Shown here: positions 58,100-64,000 of the stretch, piece by piece
Layout: each line of letters starts with the position of its first letter
How positions within the stretch are numbered: position 1 is the stretch's first letter
From: Enterococcus_D sp050529585
Lineage (GTDB): Bacteria > Bacillota > Bacilli > Lactobacillales > Enterococcaceae
NCBI RefSeq assembly: GCF_050529585.1
Contig: NZ_CP172882.1
Location: 1,550,001 to 1,614,000 of the forward strand
Length of the DNA: 64,000 nt
Direction: 5' to 3'
Position numbers and translations under genes: made by a program
The notes under the pieces: generated by a model
Seen by the model: the letters and a program-made list of their open reading frames with translations, nothing else
Database searches by the model: none
What the model was told of the DNA's origin: nothing

Positions 58100-59242
58100 C
58101 TACAATAGATAACTATGGTCAAAGGTGATCTGCACCACATAGTCTCCTAACTCCTCTGTCATTTTTGTCTGCAGCATTTGTCGTATTTCCTCATCTTGAT
58201 AACCAGCTCCACTAGGTATGACCAAATCAAGGTAAATGTTCTGCCCCGATATGCGAAAATCGTGCATTCTCAATTGCGGATCAATCATCCGTACGAATAA
58301 TTTGGTTGCTTTTCTTAATTGACGATATTGGGGATCATGGATCGGCACCGGATCCAAATGACAGACCAATTCTACTTGCAGCTGCTTAAAAAAATCATGT
58401 TCGATCTGATCAATCACTTGATGGGCTTGATTCAACGTCCAGGTATCATCCACTTCGATATGTACACTGGCAAATCGATTGGCTGGTCCATAATTATGCA
58501 CGAGCAAATCATGAAAACCTAGTATCGTTTGATAGCTCGCTAACCGTTCTTCCATTTCTGCCAGCTCTGCTTCTGTCGGACGACTCCCCAACAACTCATT
58601 GATAAAGGTGCGGATCATCTGAATCCCATTATATAGGATATAAAGGGCAATCAGCAAACCAACATAGCCATCGATTCTCAATGCTGTCAACCACTCGACA
58701 AAAGCTGACAGCAAGACCGCCGCTGTCGTAACGACATCATTGATACTATCTTGACCGCTGGCTTTTAAGGTAGCAGAATCGATTTTTTTCGAAAGCGAAC
58801 GATACATCATACCTTGCCATATTTTGATCCCTATAGATAAACTCAAAACAATAAACAATGCTGGTGAAAGTCGGATATTTTCTGGTGTCATGATTTTATT
58901 GATAGAGGAAAGCAAGAACTGTCCGCCAACAAAGGTTATCAACAAAGATACCACAAAACCACTGATTGCTTCAAAACGCGCATGTCCATAAGGATGTTCA
59001 CTATCTGCCGGCTTACCGGCAATCCGAAAGCCGATCAATGTCAGCAATGAAGAAGCCGAATCGGTCAGACTGTTGATGGCATCAGCCATGATCGATACGG
59101 ATCCTGCAGACAAGCCAATCAAGAACTTACCAATAAACAATATCAGATTGGAGCCTAAACCTAGCCAACCTGCGGTCAATCCTATTGCCGTACGGTCATA
59201 TTGACCATTTTTTTGGTAACGTTTTTTAAAAAAATCACCCAT
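58100..59242 (-). CDS. Cation diffusion facilitator transporter
   Basis: The 380-aa CDF-family efflux protein for divalent metals has six membrane segments (about 20-215). The conserved metal sites are SIMADAINSLTDSASS and SGQDSINDVVTTAAVL. The HPYGHARFEAISGF motif follows the second helix. A cytosolic domain (about 215-290) with LVHNYGPANRFASVHIEVDD is the usual dimerising domain. An extra C-terminal region of about 80 aa (LFVRMIDPQLRMHDFRISGQ and beyond) is found in one subgroup. Metal specificity cannot be named. Same strand as cls. Confidence 0.88.
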   Translation of the reverse strand: MGDFFKKRYQKNGQYDRTAIGLTAGWLGLGSNLILFIGKFLIGLSAGSVSIMADAINSLTDSASSLLTLIGFRIAGKPADSEHPYGHARFEAISGFVVSLLITFVGGQFLLSSINKIMTPENIRLSPALFIVLSLSIGIKIWQGMMYRSLSKKIDSATLKASGQDSINDVVTTAAVLLSAFVEWLTALRIDGYVGLLIALYILYNGIQMIRTFINELLGSRPTEAELAEMEERLASYQTILGFHDLLVHNYGPANRFASVHIEVDDTWTLNQAHQVIDQIEHDFFKQLQVELVCHLDPVPIHDPQYRQLRKATKLFVRMIDPQLRMHDFRISGQNIYLDLVIPSGAGYQDEEIRQMLQTKMTEELGDYVVQITFDHSYLL

Positions 59243-59377
59243 AAGGCCTTCCCTCCCGCTTGGACATCATCTTTCTTATTTTACCCCGAATGAAAACATT
59301 TAAACAACTATTCGTATCGCCATTTTGAAAAAAGCTTTTTAAAAACTGAACCATTCCGCAAAAAGTCAAATGACATT

Positions 59378-59416
59378 TAAAAAGATAACAGAATGAAATA
59401 AATCATTCTGCTATCT
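59378..59416 (-). terminator. Terminator after alaS
   Basis: AGATAACAGAATGA (59383-59396) and TCATTCTGCTATCT (59403-59416), 14 bp with one mismatch or wobble. It is followed by TTTTTAAATG on the minus strand. Confidence 0.85.
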
Positions 59417-59457
59417 TCTAAAAAACTGCTGAAAGTGCATCTAACATAACAGCAAAT

Positions 59458-62100
59458 TTATTTTTCAGACAACCAATCTTTGGCCTTTGTCAACGCAGCG
59501 GCAATACCTTCAGGATTCTTCCCGCCTGCTTGTGCCATATCTGGACGGCCACCACCGCCACCGCCAACGATTGGTGCAATCGTTTTGATCAAGTCGCCAG
59601 CTTTAAGTCCTTTGGCATTCGCAGCATCATTGATAGCTGCCAATAAATTGACTTTGCCATCATTGGCTGTCGCTAAGACTAGGACATCTGAATAGTCTTT
59701 TTGTTTCCATTGATCCGCTAACTGACGCAATTGGTTCATATCTTTGACATTGACTTTTGCTGTGATCAAACGGATACCATTGACATCTTCGATTTTTTTG
59801 AAAACATCTTCGGCTTGTTGATTCGCCAATTTGCTGGCCAACGCTTCATTTTCTTTTTGCAACTCTCGCAACTGCAGTTGCAATTGTTCAGTCTTTGCAA
59901 CGACTTCTTTGATTTGCGCTGATTTCACGATTGATGCAACAGCTTTAAGTTGTGCTTCTTCTTCTTGCAATAAGCGATATGCTTCTTCACTAGTTACCGC
60001 TTCGATTCGTCGGACGCCTGCGCCGATACCAGACTCAGAAACGATTTTGAAAATACCGATATCCTCAGTATTCGTCACATGAGTCCCCCCACATAACTCA
60101 ATAGACCAATCAGCAACATTGACCACACGGACTTCATGGCCATATTTCTCGCCAAACAACGCCATCGCACCCATCCCTTTGGCGGTATCGATGTCTGTTT
60201 CGATCGTCACAACTGGCAATGCTTCCCAAATTTTTTGGTTGACGATTTGTTCCATTTCACTCAATTCTTCCGCAGTTACTTGGCCAAAATGACTGAAGTC
60301 AAAGCGTAAATGACCTGGTGCTACCAATGATCCAGCTTGATTGGCATGGCTGCCCAACACTTCTTTCAACGCTTTATGCAGCAAATGGGTCGCCGTATGG
60401 TTTTTGATGATTTTGTTGCGACGGTGTTGGTCCACTTGCAAGAAATACATATGGTCGACTGTGATTGGTGCTAGGATCGTTACTGTGTGCAAGAATTGAC
60501 CATTTGGCGCTTTCTTGACGTCTGTCACTTCGGCAACGATTTGGCCTGCTTCATCAACGATCGTTCCGGTATCTGCTACTTGTCCACCCATTTCTGCATA
60601 GAAAGGTGTTTCAGCAAAGATCAATTTCGCTTCGCCTTCACTAGCAGCTTCTTGCAATGCTTCTCCTTGGATCAAAATCAGCAACGTGCTTTTGACTTCT
60701 TGCATGTCATAACCGACAAAACGACTGTCGACTTTGATATCAGTAAGCAAGGCTGATTGCACACCCATAGATAACTCCGTTTGACGAGCTGCACGGGCCC
60801 GTGTCCGTTGTGCTTCCATTTCAGCTTCGAATCCTTGATGGTCAACTTTCAACCCTTCATCTTCAGCAACTTCTTCCGTCAACTCTACTGGGAAGCCATA
60901 AGTATCATACAATTTGAAGATATCTGCCCCTTGCAAAGTATCTTGACCGCTCGCTTTGACAGTTGCGATCACATCATTCAAAATCGCTAATCCTTCGTTG
61001 ATCGTTTCATGGAAACGTTCCTCTTCACTACGAACAACCTTTTCAATAAAGCCTTGTTGTGCCAATACTTCTGGGTAATAACTTTCCATGATATGACCAA
61101 CGATCGGTACCAATTTGTATAAGAAGGCAGCATCGATCCCTAGTTTTTTCCCATGCATGACCGCACGACGCAGCAAACGACGCAACACATAGCCGCGGCC
61201 TTCATTTGAAGGCAATGCACCATCGCCAATGGCAAAAGAAAGTGCACGAATGTGATCCGCGATCACTTTGAAAGAAATATCAGTTGTTTTGCTATCCCCA
61301 TAGGCAACACGACCACTTAATTGTGCAACAGCTTCAATGATTGGCATAAATAAGTCAGTTTCGAAATTTGTTGGTGCATTTTGAACGATTGACACCATCC
61401 GTTCAAGCCCCATCCCTGTATCGATATTTTTATGGGGCAGTGGTTCATAAGAGCCGTCTGGTTGATGATTGAATTCTGAAAAGACCAAGTTCCAGATTTC
61501 TAAATAGCGTTCATTTTCGCCGCCAGGGTAATTTTCTGGATCATTTTCAGCTACATCGTTGAACGCTTCTCCACGGTCATAAAAAATCTCTGAATCCGGT
61601 CCACAAGGCCCTGCACCGATATCCCAGAAATTATCCTCGATCTCAACAATGTGATCTGGGGTCAATCCAATTTCTTCCGCCCAGATACGTTTTGCTTCGG
61701 TGTCTTTCGGGTAAACAGTCACATATAGTTTTTCCGGATCAAAGGCCATCCACTCTGGTCCAGTCAAAAATTCCCATGCCCAGTGGATTGCTTCTTTTTT
61801 GAAATAATCGCCGATCGAAAAGTTGCCTAACATTTCAAACATCGTATGGTGACGGGCTGTTTTGCCGACATTTTCGATGTCATTGGTACGAATCGATTTC
61901 TGAGCATTGGTGATTCGCGGATTTTCTGGTACAACTGTGCCATCAAAGTATTTTTTCAGCGTAGCAACACCGGAATTGATCCATAATAAGGTTGGGTCAT
62001 TGACTGGTACCAATGACGCACTTGGTTCGATTGAATGGCCTTTAGATTGAAAAAAATCTAAAAACAGTTTTCGTACTTCTGCACTGGATAATTGTTTCAT
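59458..62100 (-). CDS. alaS: Alanyl-tRNA synthetase
   Basis: Charges tRNA-Ala and edits Ser/Gly errors. The 880-aa class II enzyme has motif 1-3 catalytic domain (FLDFFQSKGH, HHTMFEMLGNFSIGDYFK, NLVFSEFNH, GMGLERM), and an editing domain with NHTATHLLHKAL and CGGTHV as zinc ligands. The C-terminal DHHA1/coiled-coil domain ends in APIVGGGGGGRPDMAQAGG. Under T-box control, with a leader of about 320 bases. Confidence 0.97.
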   Translation of the reverse strand: MKQLSSAEVRKLFLDFFQSKGHSIEPSASLVPVNDPTLLWINSGVATLKKYFDGTVVPENPRITNAQKSIRTNDIENVGKTARHHTMFEMLGNFSIGDYFKKEAIHWAWEFLTGPEWMAFDPEKLYVTVYPKDTEAKRIWAEEIGLTPDHIVEIEDNFWDIGAGPCGPDSEIFYDRGEAFNDVAENDPENYPGGENERYLEIWNLVFSEFNHQPDGSYEPLPHKNIDTGMGLERMVSIVQNAPTNFETDLFMPIIEAVAQLSGRVAYGDSKTTDISFKVIADHIRALSFAIGDGALPSNEGRGYVLRRLLRRAVMHGKKLGIDAAFLYKLVPIVGHIMESYYPEVLAQQGFIEKVVRSEEERFHETINEGLAILNDVIATVKASGQDTLQGADIFKLYDTYGFPVELTEEVAEDEGLKVDHQGFEAEMEAQRTRARAARQTELSMGVQSALLTDIKVDSRFVGYDMQEVKSTLLILIQGEALQEAASEGEAKLIFAETPFYAEMGGQVADTGTIVDEAGQIVAEVTDVKKAPNGQFLHTVTILAPITVDHMYFLQVDQHRRNKIIKNHTATHLLHKALKEVLGSHANQAGSLVAPGHLRFDFSHFGQVTAEELSEMEQIVNQKIWEALPVVTIETDIDTAKGMGAMALFGEKYGHEVRVVNVADWSIELCGGTHVTNTEDIGIFKIVSESGIGAGVRRIEAVTSEEAYRLLQEEEAQLKAVASIVKSAQIKEVVAKTEQLQLQLRELQKENEALASKLANQQAEDVFKKIEDVNGIRLITAKVNVKDMNQLRQLADQWKQKDYSDVLVLATANDGKVNLLAAINDAANAKGLKAGDLIKTIAPIVGGGGGGRPDMAQAGGKNPEGIAAALTKAKDWLSEK

Positions 62101-62190
62101 TATATTCTCCTACTTTCTGCTAAGTTCGTTCAGGTCGTGGTGTGCGTATCATGAAGTCCTTTCGATCGTCACGCGGTTGTGAAAAAAGAC

Positions 62191-62408
62191 AAAAAAACAC
62201 CATTGCAAAAACAAGGACGTGAATACGCGGTACCACCTTGCTTGCAATGATGCAAATCATTACCTCTTAGACTCGCTAACACTGAGTACGCGTCAACATT
62301 GCTGTTGAAAATCGATCACCAAAGGGAGCCATTCAGCTGGGTACATGTTTTTCTCTCAGCAGCGAAAAACTTTCTGTGATGCAACACCAAACCAACGATA
62401 TCCTTCGT
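62191..62408 (-). promoter_or_regulatory. T-box riboswitch (Ala) of alaS
   Basis: The leader contains the T-box core GGTGGTACCGCG (62237-62226), and a Stem I region with a GAGAGA motif. GCT and GCC triplets (near 62280-62340) are available as alanine specifier. The terminator pairs CATTGCAA (62249-62242) with TTGCAATG (62208-62201), and U7 follows (62197-62191). Uncharged tRNA-Ala should allow read-through. I could not fix the specifier codon without folding. Confidence 0.9.
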
Positions 62409-62415
62409 CATTCAA

Positions 62416-62444
62416 AGTATAAGGAAAGATATGGGAAAAGTCAA
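62416..62444 (-). promoter_or_regulatory. Promoter of alaS
   Basis: On the minus strand TTGACT (62444-62439), exactly 17 bases, TATACT (62421-62416), about four bases beyond the end of the upstream gene's stop. Confidence 0.85.
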
Positions 62445-62447
62445 TCC

Positions 62448-63497
62448 TTAGATACGGTCTTTTTCAATCAAAATCGCTTTACGATAGCGGTAATCTCGTG
62501 GCGAAAGTATTTTCTCTGGCTGCAAGATTTGTCGTGCGCGATAATAACTGGCATATGGCAGAGCATCCAATAAAGAATGGCCGCAAACAGTCCATTGGTC
62601 CATTTTCAATGATAAACCATCCGTCAATTCCCACCCACTGGCTAAACCATATGTGCACCCAAACATATTGGGCTCTAACAACTCAGAGACAGGTAGCGTC
62701 ATACCATCAACACAGGTTTTCTCATTCCCCCAGCGAAAAAGTCGTCTGGTGCCCGCCCCACACACATATTCCCACTGGTCTTCTGATAGCAAGCAGAATC
62801 CTTCTTTGGCAAGTTTGTCTTGCAGCGACTTTTGCGACATTTTTTGATGAACGAACAGCATATAATTGCCTGTCAAAGGATGAAGTTCAGCAAAATAACG
62901 ATCTTCTTCTAACCTTGTTTGCGGCAATTCATAGGCCAAACTTTCTTCGAATGATGTAGGCATCTTAAATGTTGTTTTTAAATCATCTGCAAATAGATTA
63001 TAAGCTTCTACATTGCCATGAAATTCTGCAGTAACATTGTCGAGAACACCAACGAAGGTCCCGCCTACAGGCAATGCATGACATTGGACCAGCATTGGTG
63101 TAATCGCAACTTTGCGCAAGGGACTCGTCGATTCATTGACATAATCAGTCCAATCTTGTTCGTTTTGGAAACCATAGATTTGTGCCAAATGTGTCACGCG
63201 CTCATTTGAGGCTTGCCAAGATTGACCCCAGCTGGATAAAGTCAGCCCTTGAACACCAAGATCCCACCCTAAGATAGCGTCAGAATTCCCCGGTACGAAA
63301 ACAAAGACTTCATCCTCGATCGTCATGCAAAATGTGTCGCATTTGATTCCAGCATAGGCGTATTCTACATAATGTAAATCCGTAATTTCCTTCAATGGAC
63401 TGACAAAGTACATCAAGATTTGTTGGATCAGCTGATTTTTGACCTCCAGAGGCAAATTCTTCCAGTTGTTCCAATGCAATGCTTCAAAAAAATCCAC
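62448..63497 (-). CDS. Protein of unknown function with formylglycine-generating-enzyme-like C-terminal region
   Basis: The 349-aa soluble protein begins with GTG 63497 behind AGAGGGG. The N-terminal part (about 1-200) is not recognised, with VEYAYAGIKCDTFCMTIEDEVFVFVPGNSDAI and GVQGLTLSSWGQSW. The C-terminal part has the sulfatase-modifying (FGE/SUMF1) pattern: LLSEDQWEYVCGAGTRRLFRWGNEKT, then PNMFGCTYGLASGWELTDG, then YRYRKAILIEKD. The catalytic Cys pair typical of FGE is not clear, so it may be a non-catalytic or substrate-binding variant. It ends just upstream of the alaS promoter. No operon partner. Confidence 0.6.
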   Translation of the reverse strand: MDFFEALHWNNWKNLPLEVKNQLIQQILMYFVSPLKEITDLHYVEYAYAGIKCDTFCMTIEDEVFVFVPGNSDAILGWDLGVQGLTLSSWGQSWQASNERVTHLAQIYGFQNEQDWTDYVNESTSPLRKVAITPMLVQCHALPVGGTFVGVLDNVTAEFHGNVEAYNLFADDLKTTFKMPTSFEESLAYELPQTRLEEDRYFAELHPLTGNYMLFVHQKMSQKSLQDKLAKEGFCLLSEDQWEYVCGAGTRRLFRWGNEKTCVDGMTLPVSELLEPNMFGCTYGLASGWELTDGLSLKMDQWTVCGHSLLDALPYASYYRARQILQPEKILSPRDYRYRKAILIEKDRI

Positions 63498-63567
63498 GTC
63501 ATATCCCCTCTCATCTGCTACAATAACTACAACAAGAGTATACCATGAATCTGGAGGGAAAAAATAT

Positions 63568-63993
63568 ATGCTTTATTTTGGACGTAGTCTATGGTTGAAA
63601 TCACAGGTCTACGCTTTGCGGCAAGCCGTATTTGTGGAAGAACAAAAGATCCCTGCCGCATTAGAATTCGATCACTTGGACCAGACTTGCCCTTACTACT
63701 TATGGATGGTAAACGACCAGCCGATCGCCACCGTGCGCTATCAGTTTGAAAGACCAAAGATTTTGCAACCGGATCGACTGTGTGTCGCTTCTGACTATCG
63801 TCACCAAGGTTATGGGCAGCATTTATTGTTCCTTCTAGAAGAAAGGGGCTTGCGAGAAGGTGCGGAGGAAGCAATATTATCGGCTGAAATCAGTGCCAGC
63901 GCTTTTTACTTAGCTTGCGGCTATCACATCTGTTCTACGCCATACCTTGAAGATGGTCTTCCTTGTGTGAAAATGACAAAAACACTCAAATAG
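63568..63993 (+). CDS. GNAT family N-acetyltransferase
   Basis: The 141-aa protein has the N-terminal half of ElaA-like GNATs (SLWLKSQVYALRQAVFVEEQKIPAALEFDHLDQ, in its usual order). The acetyl-CoA motif is VASDYRHQGYGQHLLFLLEERG, followed by AFYLACGYHICSTPYLEDGLPCVKM. The acceptor cannot be named. I chose ATG 63568, with CTGGAGGGA upstream; a frame reaching 63439 lacks an RBS. It diverges from the gene at 62448-63497. Confidence 0.85.
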   Translation: MLYFGRSLWLKSQVYALRQAVFVEEQKIPAALEFDHLDQTCPYYLWMVNDQPIATVRYQFERPKILQPDRLCVASDYRHQGYGQHLLFLLEERGLREGAEEAILSAEISASAFYLACGYHICSTPYLEDGLPCVKMTKTLK

Positions 63994-64000
63994 CCCTTGG

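Overview
The window is a chromosomal segment of a low-GC Gram-positive bacterium, most likely an Enterococcus or a close relative. The evidence is the enterococcal-type aro-tyrA-pheA operon followed by an LCP (psr/lytR-like) gene, a PyrR-controlled pyr operon, EbsA- and RqcH-type proteins, AGGAGG ribosome binding sites and TTGACA/TATAAT-like promoters. No rRNA or tRNA gene was recognised.

Layout. Positions 1-5.3 kb hold the end of a tryptophan operon (trpE end-G-D-C-F-B-A). Positions 5.3-17 kb are an accessory region: an orphan UreI/AmiS-type channel, a divergent XRE / solitary LexA-DNA-binding-domain pair, a secreted nuclease, mgtE, a DUF2200 protein, a three-gene YolD-like operon, a broken Mrr-type restriction endonuclease, a nuclease plus sce7725-type pair, and a MoxR-type AAA/VWA protein with a small partner. 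Two operons here (YolD-like, and nuclease/sce7725) have LexA (SOS) boxes between the -35 and -10 elements. Positions 17-31.5 kb carry DegV, LCP, the aromatic operon aroE-aroF-aroB-aroC-tyrA-aroA-aroK-pheA-GNAT on the minus strand, and a TrpXYZ-type ABC transporter. Positions 31.5-39 kb hold rqcH, an MFS exporter, a MarR regulator, a ZIP-like membrane protein and an alpha-carbonic anhydrase. Positions 39-53.4 kb hold pyrR-uraA-pyrB-pyrC-carA-carB-pyrK-pyrD-pyrF-pyrE preceded by lspA-rluD. Positions 53.5-64 kb hold an 87-bp tandem repeat, fhs, ebsA, an RNase HI-like gene, cls, a cation diffusion facilitator and alaS under a T-box.

The most striking observation is a pair of ribosome-mediated (leader-peptide) transcription attenuators of the classical enterobacterial type. 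In front of aroE is a 21-codon leader ORF whose end reads Tyr-Tyr-Phe-Ser-Tyr-Phe-Arg-stop. In front of the ABC transporter is a 17-codon ORF ending Trp-Gln-Asn-Trp-Arg-Arg-stop. Both have a good promoter and RBS. Both are followed by the same four-way set of mutually exclusive stems: 1:2, 2:3, 3:4 antiterminator and 4:5 terminator. Both then have a second terminator just before the first gene. The logic predicts read-through during Tyr/Phe or Trp starvation. Firmicutes normally use T-boxes or TRAP for these genes, and neither leader has a T-box sequence, while the alaS leader in the same window does. The second candidate of interest is the SOS-controlled nuclease/sce7725 gene pair next to a decayed restriction gene.
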